This document shows, piece by piece, positions 1-6,489 of a DNA stretch of 16,075 nucleotides. The DNA comes from Sphingobacteriales bacterium. Its GTDB lineage: Bacteria; Bacteroidota; Bacteroidia; Chitinophagales; Chitinophagaceae. The stretch spans positions 1-16,075 of the forward strand of contig JAHEFC010000016.1 of assembly GCA_024640385.1 (NCBI GenBank), in the 5' to 3' direction. Made by a program: the position numbers and the translations under genes. The notes under the pieces were generated by a model. That model did no database searches and was not told where the DNA came from. It was given only the letters and a program-made list of their open reading frames with translations. Positions within the stretch are counted from its first letter, which is position 1. Every line of letters begins with the position of its first letter.

Positions 1-521
1 CCCTCTGCACTTTCGCGGCCGCCTCTTCTTACGATCAATGGCACACGGGCTTCAAACTCAGTTTCTATCAATACTTTCGACTTCGGGGCAATCGGCTTAC
101 TCAGCACCACTTTCAGTATCGTTTCCTGCAGTTCTGTTTGCTGGGGTTTTCCATTCACCTTTACCAGGTTGAGCTTTTGGTAACCGGTTTCCTCCGGTTT
201 TAATCTGACGATCTTGTCTGCGATCTGAAAATCCCAATCTGTTTTATTGTCCACCACTCTTCGGCTGAGCTCCCTGTTCCGCACGTCCATCATGGAATTA
301 GGCTGAAATGCATTCCAGTACATGTGAAAAAAAAGCACCTTCAGCGAGTCAGGAGAATTGTTGGTGTATTCGATCACTTGTGTTCCCCTGATGATATTGG
401 TCTGCGCATCCAGCGCTACGTCCATCCTGTATTTCACCCGCTGTTGCCAATAACCCTGTGCAGATAATTGCAATGCAAAAAAACAAGCCAGTATGATCAA
501 CGAAAACATTTTTTTCAACAT
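1..521 (-). CDS. Secreted M1-family metallopeptidase, N-terminal part (runs off the left edge)
   Basis: This is the first 173 codons of a gene read leftwards from an ATG at 521; the rest lies outside the window. Residues 1-21 look like a signal peptide: two lysines, a hydrophobic stretch (about residues 5-19), and a likely cleavage near Ser-Ala-Gln. The mature protein begins GYWQQRVKYRMDVALDAQ and continues with VLFFHMYWNAFQPNSMMDV. This is the beta-rich N-terminal domain typical of Bacteroidota M1 (gluzincin) aminopeptidase-like proteins. The catalytic HExxH...E zinc site would lie beyond the edge, so activity cannot be checked. A second in-frame ATG at 509 is possible, but the one at 521 supplies the positively charged start of the signal peptide. 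A promoter-like TAATTTTG lies about 20 bp upstream, so the gene is probably transcribed separately from rsmI. Export to the periplasm or outside is inferred from the signal peptide. Confidence 0.8.
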   Translation of the reverse strand, partial: MLKKMFSLIILACFFALQLSAQGYWQQRVKYRMDVALDAQTNIIRGTQVIEYTNNSPDSLKVLFFHMYWNAFQPNSMMDVRNRELSRRVVDNKTDWDFQIADKIVRLKPEETGYQKLNLVKVNGKPQQTELQETILKVVLSKPIAPKSKVLIETEFEARVPLIVRRGGRESAE

Positions 522-541
522 TCCTGTTATTTATGGAGACG

Positions 542-549
542 CAAAATTA
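542..549 (-). promoter_or_regulatory. Candidate -7 element for the M1 peptidase gene
   Basis: On the minus strand this reads TAATTTTG, an exact match to the Bacteroidota -7 consensus TAnnTTTG, and lies 20 bp upstream of the ATG at 521. No good -33 TTTG was found at the usual 19-21 bp spacing. The call rests on the -7 match and on position in the 60-bp gap after rsmI. Confidence 0.45.
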
Positions 550-582
550 ATTCAACCTTTCAAAGAGGGAAGTTAAATAGCG

Positions 583-1248
583 CTAATCCTTACCTGCTAT
601 AACGATCACGATCTCGCCTTTTACCGTTTTTGAAGCGAAATGATCATGCACTTCCTTTAAACTGCCCCGGGCATTTTCTTCAAACTTTTTGGTGAGTTCG
701 CGGCTTACGCAACACATCCTGTTTTCACCAAACCAGGTGATGCAGTCTGCGAGTGTTTTTACCAACCGCATGGGTGACTCATAAAATACCATGGTCCGCT
801 CTTCTTCGGCCAGCCGGGTGAATAAAGTGTGCCTGCCTTTTTTCAGGGGAAGGAAGCCTTCAAAACAAAACCTGTTGATCGGCAGTCCGCTATTCACCAG
901 GGCCGGAACAAAAGCTGTGGCACCAGGAAGGCATTCCACTTTTACCCCTTTTTTGATACAGGCCCTTACCAACAGGAAGGCCGGATCTGAAATACCCGGC
1001 GTGCCCGCGTCTGTTAACAACGCGATCTGTTTCCCTGCCTCCAGCTGGTCTACCAGGTGGTCAACGATCTTGTGCTCGTTATGCTGATGATAGGGAGAAA
1101 GCGGCTTGTGAATATTATAATGGTTGAGGAGAACTGAAGATGTTCTTGTGTCTTCAGCCAGTATCAGGTCGGCCTGGTTAAGCACTTCAACCGCCCTGAA
1201 TGTCATATCACCCAGGTTACCTATTGGTGTTGGAACGATATACAACAT
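583..1248 (-). CDS. rsmI: 16S rRNA (cytidine1402-2'-O)-methyltransferase RsmI
   Basis: RsmI transfers a methyl group from S-adenosylmethionine to the 2'-OH of C1402 in the decoding centre of 16S rRNA. The protein of 221 residues carries the family motifs in order: VPTPIGNLGD near the start (5-14), AEDTR (31-35), the SAM-binding TDAGTPGISDP (79-89), the PGATAFVPAL loop (108-117) and FEGFLP.KKGRH (129-140). It is shorter than the E. coli enzyme of about 286 residues and lacks the C-terminal extension, as is common in this phylum. The ATG at 1248 is preferred: it gives the canonical MLYIVPTPIGNLGD start and lies 2 bp after the purS stop. A TTG at 1254 is in frame but would overlap purS. It is the last gene of the pepP-pssA-purS-rsmI cluster. 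Confidence 0.95.
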   Translation of the reverse strand: MLYIVPTPIGNLGDMTFRAVEVLNQADLILAEDTRTSSVLLNHYNIHKPLSPYHQHNEHKIVDHLVDQLEAGKQIALLTDAGTPGISDPAFLLVRACIKKGVKVECLPGATAFVPALVNSGLPINRFCFEGFLPLKKGRHTLFTRLAEEERTMVFYESPMRLVKTLADCITWFGENRMCCVSRELTKKFEENARGSLKEVHDHFASKTVKGEIVIVIAGKD

Positions 1249-1250
1249 GA

Positions 1251-1496
1251 TCAATCAATGCTGATCTCGTAGGACTCCATCACAGCATTGGCCAACAATT
1301 TTTTTGTAGCCTCTTCCGCGATCTTACCTGCTTCTTCTTTTGAAGCGGCATCCACCTGCAGGGTGATATGTTTTCCTATCCTTACATCTTCCACCGAACC
1401 AAGGCCCAGGTTATTCAGGCCGCCGAGCACTGCTTTTCCTTGCGGATCAAGCAATTCTTTCAGGGGCATTATATTGATATGAACTGAATAGGTCAT
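1251..1496 (-). CDS. purS: Phosphoribosylformylglycinamidine synthase subunit PurS
   Basis: PurS is the small subunit of the three-part FGAM synthase (PurL-PurQ-PurS), which converts FGAR to FGAM in purine synthesis. It is thought to help pass ammonia from PurQ to PurL. The protein is 81 residues, the usual size. It has the family pattern: a beta strand (YSVHINIMPL), the DPQGKAVLGGLNNLG helix start at about 17-31, then a second strand and helix (VRIGKHITLQVDA; EEAGKIAEEATKKLLAN). The ATG overlaps the pssA stop by 4 bp (ATGA), which suggests translational coupling. purL and purQ are not in the window. This is typical of organisms whose purL is the short form that needs PurS and PurQ. Confidence 0.93.
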   Translation of the reverse strand: MTYSVHINIMPLKELLDPQGKAVLGGLNNLGLGSVEDVRIGKHITLQVDAASKEEAGKIAEEATKKLLANAVMESYEISID

Positions 1497-2254
1497 GCGG
1501 TTTTATTTTGAGTGAGCAAAGATAAAAGAATATAAAGTATGAATATGACGGGAACCGCCATCCACTGAAACAGTATGGCAGTGACCAGGCCAACTCCTGC
1601 CAGCAGAAATTTCGGCCAGTTCTGCTTCAGGCTGTAATTGGTGAATTTAAGGCCCATCAGGGGAAGGGTGGATACCATCAGGTAACTGACCAGTCCAATG
1701 ATCACATACAACACCCATTTATTGAGCAGAAATTCCTGCACGCCAAAATAATTATACAAGGCGATCATCGGTATTGACGCGATCACCAATCCTCCCGCCG
1801 GAGCAGGTACGCCCTTGAAACCATATTTCTGCCCCGGATCGATATTAAAACGGGCCAGTCTCCAGGCTGTTGCTGCTGGCAGCAACAGCGCAGGCAGAAG
1901 AACATAAAAAGGGGTATCCAGGCCATCGGGCTCATAGGCATAAGAAAGGCGTAACATCTGGTACATGATCATCCCTGGAGCCACACCAAAACTTACCACG
2001 TCAGCAAGAGAATCCAGTTGCTTTCCCATTTCAGAGTCAGCCTTCATGATACGGGCCACAAAGCCGTCCAGGAAATCCACCACCGCTGCCATGAAAATAA
2101 AAAAAGCACCCCATTGGACCTTTTCAGGGAGATAGACTTTCCAGTCTTCCCCATTGAAATTCATGATCGACTCCCCAGGTTGGAGAATGAAAATGATCGC
2201 AATACAGCCAAAAACAAGATTAAGAAGAGTGAAAAGATTCGGGATATTCTTCAT
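1493..2254 (-). CDS. pssA: CDP-diacylglycerol--serine O-phosphatidyltransferase
   Basis: This membrane enzyme makes phosphatidylserine from CDP-diacylglycerol and serine, the precursor of phosphatidylethanolamine. The 253-residue protein carries the CDP-alcohol phosphotransferase signature D-x2-D-G-x2-A-R-x8-G-x3-D-x3-D, with D60, D63, G64, A67, R68, G77, D81 and D85; the aspartates bind the metal and D85 is the likely catalytic base. Several hydrophobic segments can be seen (about 7-25, 47-62, 118-133, 155-172, 180-200 and 215-248). The start MKNIPNLFTLLNL is typical of the serine-specific branch. The ATG follows the pepP stop by 10 bp, and the stop overlaps the purS start by 4 bp, which fits a shared transcript. 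Confidence 0.93.
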   Translation of the reverse strand: MKNIPNLFTLLNLVFGCIAIIFILQPGESIMNFNGEDWKVYLPEKVQWGAFFIFMAAVVDFLDGFVARIMKADSEMGKQLDSLADVVSFGVAPGMIMYQMLRLSYAYEPDGLDTPFYVLLPALLLPAATAWRLARFNIDPGQKYGFKGVPAPAGGLVIASIPMIALYNYFGVQEFLLNKWVLYVIIGLVSYLMVSTLPLMGLKFTNYSLKQNWPKFLLAGVGLVTAILFQWMAVPVIFILYILLSLLTQNKTA

Positions 2255-2264
2255 GTGGAGGGAT

Positions 2265-3557
2265 TCATTTTTTCTTCATCAATGATTCGATCTCTTCAAC
2301 CGTGATCGGTATGTTCTTCATGAGATCGATACTGCCGTTCCTTGTGATCCAGAAATTATTTTCGATCCTTACGCCCATCTGCTCTTCTTCGATATAGATA
2401 CCTGGTTCAATGGTAAACACCATTCCGGGTTTTATGGGTTCGGTTTTAGTACCCAGGTCATGAACATCGATCCCAAGATGGTGTGATATGCCATGATAGA
2501 GATATTTCCTGTAAGCCCTGTTTTCAGGGTCTTCATTTTTCACGTCAGACTTCCTGATCAGTCCGATCTTAAGAAACTGTTCAGTAGCCTTGTCTCCCAC
2601 TTTATCAGTATAGTCCATGATGGAAATGCCCGGTTTCAATATGCTCACACAATACCGGTGTATTTCAAGGCATGCATTATACACCTGTCTCTGGCGCTTG
2701 CTGAACTTTCCGTTGACAGGCACAGTACGCGTAAGATCTGCACAATATCCACCGTATTCAGCGCCAAAATCCATCAGCACCATTTCACCGTCCAGGCATT
2801 GTTCGCTGTTGGATACATAGTGCAGTATCCTTGCCCTGTCGCCACTCGCAATAATGGAACCATAGGCAGGTCCGGTAGCCCTGTTCCGCAGGAACTCGTG
2901 ATATATCTCTGCTTCTATCTCATATTCCCATACCCCTGGCCTGATGAAACCAAGTAAGCGCCGGAAGGTTTTATCAGTGATATCCATCGCCACTTTCATC
3001 ACTTCAACTTCTTTGGCAGATTTGATCTGCCTTAATTCCTTCATGATCCTAGCTGATCTCCGGTACTGGTGCAGGGGATACCTGGACTGCATTTCCTGTG
3101 CATAACGGTAATCCCTAACCGCAACCAGGTTTGCTTTCCTGTCATTCTCGTTGGTATTGAGATAGATGGTATCAGCAAGATGGATCATCGGCTGGAGTAA
3201 TCCATCCAGCACATCGAGCCAGGCAATGGTTTCGATACCGGAAATGGATGTTGCCTCTGCCTTTCTCAGTCTTTTGCCATCCCATTTTTCTTTCAGTTCA
3301 TTGGGCCTCACCAGAACCAGCACCTCCCTGAATTTCGGGTCTGGGTTGCCAGGAAACAGGATCAGCATGGTATCTTCCTGTTCTATGCCCGTGAGCCAAT
3401 AGAGGTCGGAATTCTGTTTGAACTTATAGAGTGCGTCACCATTGAGGGGTAATTCGTCGTTGCTATTGAAGACAGCTATGGAATTCTTTTCCATTTTGTC
3501 CACAAATTTTTTCCTGTTTTCGACAAAAATGGAAGGGTCAAGCGGCAGATATTTCAT
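2265..3557 (-). CDS. pepP: Xaa-Pro aminopeptidase (M24B family)
   Basis: Aminopeptidase P removes an N-terminal residue that precedes proline, using two metal ions. The 430-residue protein has an aminopeptidase P N-terminal domain (about 5-140) and a C-terminal pita-bread domain. The five metal ligands are recognisable: D263 in LMDFGAEYGG, D274 in CADLTRT, H359 in HGISHHLG, E384 in FTIEPGIY and E399 in GVRIEN. Companion histidines H355 and H366 (DVHDLG) are also present. An open reading frame continues upstream to 3812, but that extension is a translated heptamer repeat of KGERRK-like and SRLSP-like character. It gives 515 residues, much too long for the family. The ATG at 3557 yields MKYLPLDPSIFVENR, the expected start. 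The gene heads the pepP-pssA-purS-rsmI cluster. Confidence 0.93.
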   Translation of the reverse strand: MKYLPLDPSIFVENRKKFVDKMEKNSIAVFNSNDELPLNGDALYKFKQNSDLYWLTGIEQEDTMLILFPGNPDPKFREVLVLVRPNELKEKWDGKRLRKAEATSISGIETIAWLDVLDGLLQPMIHLADTIYLNTNENDRKANLVAVRDYRYAQEMQSRYPLHQYRRSARIMKELRQIKSAKEVEVMKVAMDITDKTFRRLLGFIRPGVWEYEIEAEIYHEFLRNRATGPAYGSIIASGDRARILHYVSNSEQCLDGEMVLMDFGAEYGGYCADLTRTVPVNGKFSKRQRQVYNACLEIHRYCVSILKPGISIMDYTDKVGDKATEQFLKIGLIRKSDVKNEDPENRAYRKYLYHGISHHLGIDVHDLGTKTEPIKPGMVFTIEPGIYIEEEQMGVRIENNFWITRNGSIDLMKNIPITVEEIESLMKKK

Positions 3558-3584
3558 ATGGCGCAAGATAAAGAAATATAAGAT

Positions 3585-3753
3585 GAGGCGAGGGGCGAGA
3601 GGTGAGAGGCGAGAGGTGGAAGGCGAGAGGCGAGAGGCGAGGGGCGAGGGGCGAGAGGTGGAAGGCAGCCCGTTGCATTTATTGATCGATGCCTTTCGCC
3701 TCTCGCCTCTCACCTTTCGCCTCTCGCCTTTCGCCTTTCGCCTTTCGCCTTTT
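3585..3753. repeat. Heptamer tandem array with inverted copy (period-7 element)
   Basis: The left arm (3585-3668) is 12 consecutive 7-bp units of consensus GRGGYGA. The first is GAGGCGA at 3585, the last a diverged AAGGCAG. After a 22-nt spacer (3669-3690) the right arm (3691-3753) has nine 7-bp units of consensus GCCTYTC, the reverse complement in rotated form. The stretch 3594-3624 matches the reverse complement of 3691-3721 at 28 of 31 positions. A transcript from either strand could fold into a long imperfect hairpin. The element ends 27 bp before the pepP start codon. The units encode no plausible protein; because 7 is not a multiple of 3, every frame gives the same 7-residue cycle. A function is not known to me. 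Confidence 0.9.
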
Positions 3754-3778
3754 AACTTCGCCTCTAATTCACGTATCT

Positions 3779-3812
3779 CAAAAAAATATCCCAATCCTTT
3801 CGATATTGGCAA
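3779..3812 (-). promoter_or_regulatory. Weak candidate promoter for the pepP operon
   Basis: On the minus strand a TTG (3812-3810) is followed by a 21-bp spacer and TATTTTTTTG (3788-3779). This resembles the TTTG / TAnnTTTG promoter, with two extra T residues in the T run. If real, the pepP transcript would begin near 3773 and carry the entire heptamer inverted repeat in its 5' leader. The other candidate, TATCTTG (3570-3564), lies so close to the ATG that the message would be nearly leaderless and the repeat untranscribed. Confidence 0.25.
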
Positions 3813-3833
3813 TTCAATCGCTGTCTGTCATTT

Positions 3834-3953
3834 TTAGCACTCGTTAGCAACATAAAAATTTAGATTTCATTCAACCTTGACGGCCATAACTTGGCAACGA
3901 GCTAACAATCGTTAGTATTTTTAGATTTCTCCAAAAACTAAAACCTATTAGCA
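3834..3953 (+). promoter_or_regulatory. Cluster of candidate operator sites upstream of pckA
   Basis: This AT-rich stretch lies 85-204 bp upstream of the pckA start. It has three TTAGCA copies (3834-3839, 3844-3849, 3948-3953), the first two exactly 10 bp apart. It also has an inverted repeat CTAAC-N4-GTTAG (3902-3915). A two-part direct repeat consists of CGTTAG followed by TTTAGATTTC (3842 and 3859; 3910 and 3920). Such spacing is compatible with binding by a transcription factor controlling this gluconeogenic gene. That role is inferred from position and symmetry only; no regulator family is identified. Apart from these sites and the heptamer element, nothing gene-like was seen in 3558-4037. 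Confidence 0.35.
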
Positions 3954-3985
3954 TAAATATTTAAATAATTGCCGGCATTTTGGCA

Positions 3986-4018
3986 TTTGTTTAAAGAAGT
4001 TTTAAATAATTACATTTG
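3986..4018 (+). promoter_or_regulatory. pckA promoter, Bacteroidota type
   Basis: A -33 TTTG (3986-3989), a 21-bp spacer and a -7 TACATTTG (4011-4018) match the Bacteroidota sigma-ABfr consensus TTTG-N19-21-TAnnTTTG. Transcription would begin near 4024, leaving a leader of about 14 nt before the ATG at 4038. The promoter lies inside the upstream extension of the reading frame, which supports the later start codon. Confidence 0.65.
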
Positions 4019-4037
4019 GCGCCTCATAAGAGTACCT

Positions 4038-5648
4038 ATGTCGATTCCGGATACTTTACAACTTATTCCCAGGCACAAGCTGATGCAGTTTGGGCTGAAG
4101 TATGCTGACGATATCCACTACCAGCTGGCGCCGGAAGAACTGGTCGAAGCAGTACTTCGCAACAGGCAGGGCGAACTGAGCAACACCGGTGCACTGGTGA
4201 TTAACACCGGAAAATTCACTGGCCGGTCTCCGAAAGACAAATTCATTGTCAGGGATCATATTACTGAGAACCTGGTGAACTGGAACGAGTTCTCCATTCC
4301 AATCTCTGAAAAGCATTTTGATATTGTTTTCAAAAAAGTCACTGATCACCTGGCTTCAAGGAAAGACCTCTGGATAAGGGACTGTTATGCCTGCGCCGAT
4401 CCTGAATTCAGGGTAAACTTGAGGGTGATCAACGAAAAGCCAGCCAATAATCTTTTTGCCTATAACATGTTTCTCAGGCCTAAGGATGAGGAACTGGAGG
4501 GCTTCACACCTGACTGGCATGTGTTCTCTGCCCCAGAACTCCAGCTTGATCCGGAAGAATGCGGCACCAGGCAGTCCAATGCCGCCCTGATCAGTTTCCG
4601 CCATCGCATGATCCTTATAGCCGGGACAGGTTATACAGGTGAAATGAAAAAAGGCATATTCACGGTGCTCAACCTGGTTCTGCCGGTTGAAAGAAATGTG
4701 CTCAGCATGCACTGCTCAGCCAACATGGGCCAAATGGGCGATACCGCTTTATTCTTCGGCCTGAGCGGTACAGGAAAAACAACACTGAGTGCAGACCCTT
4801 CCAGGCAACTGATCGGAGATGATGAACATGGATGGCACGATGGAGGCATATTTAATTTTGAAGGAGGTTGTTATGCCAAATGCATTGACCTCACTGAAGA
4901 AAAAGAGCCAGATATATACCAGGCCATCAGGCAGGGTGCTCTTGTAGAAAACACCCGGTTTTTTGAAGGCACCAACTCGATAGATTTCACTGACGCAGGC
5001 ATAACCGAAAACACAAGGGTGTCTTATCCCATCAGTTATATTCCCAATGCACTTGAACCTTCCGTAGGAGAACACCCGAAAAATATCTTTTTCCTCACCT
5101 GCGATGCCTATGGCGTGCTGCCTCCCATTTCAAAGCTGACACCGGAACAGGCCATGTACCAGTTCATCAGTGGCTATACGGCAAAAGTTGCCGGTACAGA
5201 AACAGGTGTGACCGAGCCGAAAGCCACGTTCAGCGCATGTTTTGGCGCACCATTCCTGCCATTGCATCCCGGCAGGTATGCGTCTATGTTGGGAGAAAAA
5301 ATGAAGACCCATAAGGTCAACGTCTGGCTTGTCAATACGGGATGGACGGGAGGTGCCTATGGCAAAGGAAAAAGAATGAAGCTTGACCTTACCAGGGCAA
5401 TGATCACTGCTGCACTGGAAGGGTTATTGGACGATGTTGAATATCGCCAGTTACCCGTTTTCAACCTTTCAATCCCCGTTTCCTGCCCTGGCGTACCTGC
5501 CGAATTGCTGGATCCAGAGGCAACATGGGAAGATAAAAATGCTTACGATATGCAAGCCAGGGCGCTTGCCGGTCTGTTCATAAAGAATTTCGTGAAATAT
5601 GCGAAGGACGTTGACAAAAACATCCTCACCGCATCTCCAACTCCTTAG
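4038..5648 (+). CDS. pckA: Phosphoenolpyruvate carboxykinase (ATP)
   Basis: PckA decarboxylates and phosphorylates oxaloacetate with ATP to give phosphoenolpyruvate, the entry step of gluconeogenesis. The 536-residue protein matches the ATP-dependent class (about 530-540). Visible motifs are GRSPKDKF (62-69, oxaloacetate binding), GYTGEMKKG (198-206) with the metal-ligand lysine, the histidine of SMHCSANMG (H225), the kinase-1a P-loop GLSGTGKTT (241-249), kinase-2 LIGDDEHGW (259-266) and the adenine-site RVSYPISYI (327-335). The ATG at 4038 is chosen over the farther in-frame ATG at 3969 because the promoter lies between them and MSIPDTL... gives the normal length. It is probably monocistronic: its own promoter is upstream and a strong terminator begins 27 bp after the stop. 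Confidence 0.97.
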   Translation: MSIPDTLQLIPRHKLMQFGLKYADDIHYQLAPEELVEAVLRNRQGELSNTGALVINTGKFTGRSPKDKFIVRDHITENLVNWNEFSIPISEKHFDIVFKKVTDHLASRKDLWIRDCYACADPEFRVNLRVINEKPANNLFAYNMFLRPKDEELEGFTPDWHVFSAPELQLDPEECGTRQSNAALISFRHRMILIAGTGYTGEMKKGIFTVLNLVLPVERNVLSMHCSANMGQMGDTALFFGLSGTGKTTLSADPSRQLIGDDEHGWHDGGIFNFEGGCYAKCIDLTEEKEPDIYQAIRQGALVENTRFFEGTNSIDFTDAGITENTRVSYPISYIPNALEPSVGEHPKNIFFLTCDAYGVLPPISKLTPEQAMYQFISGYTAKVAGTETGVTEPKATFSACFGAPFLPLHPGRYASMLGEKMKTHKVNVWLVNTGWTGGAYGKGKRMKLDLTRAMITAALEGLLDDVEYRQLPVFNLSIPVSCPGVPAELLDPEATWEDKNAYDMQARALAGLFIKNFVKYAKDVDKNILTASPTP

Positions 5649-5675
5649 CGGTCTTAATCGATTGTTTGCTTTAGC

Positions 5676-5707
5676 GACCCTGCTAGTCATAGCGGGGTCT
5701 TGTTTTT
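5676..5707 (+). terminator. Intrinsic terminator of pckA
   Basis: GACCCTGCTA (5676-5685) pairs with TAGCGGGGTC (5690-5699) as a 10-bp stem containing one T-G wobble, closed by the 4-nt loop GTCA. It is followed by TTGTTTTT. This is a classic rho-independent terminator for rightward transcription. The opposite strand lacks a T run after the stem, so it should act in one direction only. Confidence 0.88.
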
Positions 5708-5708
5708 A

Positions 5709-5804
5709 ATGTGGGGGGAATGTGATGAATGTGGTGAATGTGGTGAATGAAATGTGATAAATGTGCAATTCCCACATTCCCACATCCATCACATTTATCA
5801 CATT
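5709..5804. repeat. Nine-bp-period tandem array with inverted copy
   Basis: The left arm carries AATGTG anchors at 5709, 5719, 5728, 5737, 5751 and 5760, plus a broken AATGA at 5746, mostly 9 bp apart (AATGTGATG, AATGTGGTG). The right arm carries CACATT or CACATC at 5773, 5781, 5790 and 5799. The inner 15 bp of the left arm (5751-5765) are the perfect reverse complement of 5790-5804, with a 24-nt spacer between. The last unit abuts the TAG stop codon of the deoxynucleoside kinase gene (5805-5807). The element begins two bases after the pckA terminator. No T run follows the hairpin on the minus strand, so it is not a standard terminator for the kinase gene. Confidence 0.88.
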
Positions 5805-6440
5805 CTAAAACAGTCCGTAAAGCTGCGAATCAATCTTGCGAATGATTTCGCCCAGGTGCTCATCATTCTCCGCGAACTTATTCTTATCCACGTTGATCAC
5901 GAGCAGCGGACCTTCTTTATACCCTTCGATCCACTTGTTGTAGTATTCATTCAGCCTCTTGAGATAATCGAGGCGTATATTCTCTTCATATTCCCGGCCC
6001 CTTTTCTGTATCTGGCCCACCAGGGTTGGTACTGAAGCCTGCAGGTAGATCAGCATGTCCGGCGGTTGTATCATTTGTTTGAGGGTCTGGAAGAACTGGA
6101 AATAATTATCAAAATCCCTCTTGCTCATCAAACCCATTTCATGCAGGTTGGGCGCAAAAATATGCGCATCTTCATAAATGGTCCGATCCTGTATAACCGT
6201 TTCAGTTCCCCTCGAAATATCTACCAGTTGATTCAGCCTGCTGTTCAGAAAAAAAATCTGCAGATTGAAACTCCACCTTGGCATGTCTTCATAAAAGTCA
6301 AACAGGTAGGGGTTATGATCCACATCTTCAAACTGGGGAATCCAGCGGTAATGCTTGCTCAGCAGTTCGGTAAGGGTTGTTTTGCCCGCACCGATATTGC
6401 CGGCAATGGCAATATGTTTAGGTTTCTTAGCTTTCGCCAT
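5805..6440 (-). CDS. Deoxynucleoside kinase (dGK/dCK/dNK family)
   Basis: This cytosolic enzyme phosphorylates a deoxynucleoside with ATP in nucleotide salvage. The 211-residue protein has the P-loop GNIGAGKTT (14-22), a W/R substrate segment (MPRWSFNLQIFFLNSRL, 53-69), the QDRTIYED motif (84-91) with catalytic-site D85-R86 in place of the usual E-R-S, and the lid KRGREYE (146-152). These fit the deoxyadenosine/deoxyguanosine kinase branch, but the base preference cannot be settled by eye. The start MAKAKKPKHIAIAGNIG is the ATG at 6440. The gene lies 49 bp downstream of trpS on the same strand and may be cotranscribed. A near match to the -7 element (TATCTTTA, 6483-6476) is a weak alternative promoter. 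Confidence 0.88.
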   Translation of the reverse strand: MAKAKKPKHIAIAGNIGAGKTTLTELLSKHYRWIPQFEDVDHNPYLFDFYEDMPRWSFNLQIFFLNSRLNQLVDISRGTETVIQDRTIYEDAHIFAPNLHEMGLMSKRDFDNYFQFFQTLKQMIQPPDMLIYLQASVPTLVGQIQKRGREYEENIRLDYLKRLNEYYNKWIEGYKEGPLLVINVDKNKFAENDEHLGEIIRKIDSQLYGLF

Positions 6441-6489
6441 AAAAGATTCAGATAATTGTTAAGGCCAGAGGTTTTTAAAGATAAAGCTT

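Noticed and set aside
3585..3668. G-quadruplex on the plus strand of the heptamer array
   Set aside because: Most G runs are only two long and spaced by a fixed 5 bases; the hairpin with the inverted arm is a simpler reading.
3585..3753. CRISPR array
   Set aside because: The units are 7 bp with no spacers of unique sequence between them, the two halves are inverted, and no cas genes are nearby.
3442..3837. Plus-strand reading frame with a GERREVEGERREARGEG-like repeat protein
   Set aside because: It is the translation of the heptamer array plus antisense pepP. The 7-bp period gives the same cycle in every frame, and no start signal or family resemblance is present.
3969..4037. Longer N-terminus of pckA starting at 3969
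   Set aside because: The extension contains the promoter (TTTG and TACATTTG) and does not resemble the start of the PckA family.
5709..5804. Bidirectional intrinsic terminator
   Set aside because: It can fold into a hairpin, but it is AT-rich and has no T run after the stem on either strand. The real terminator for pckA is just upstream at 5676-5707.
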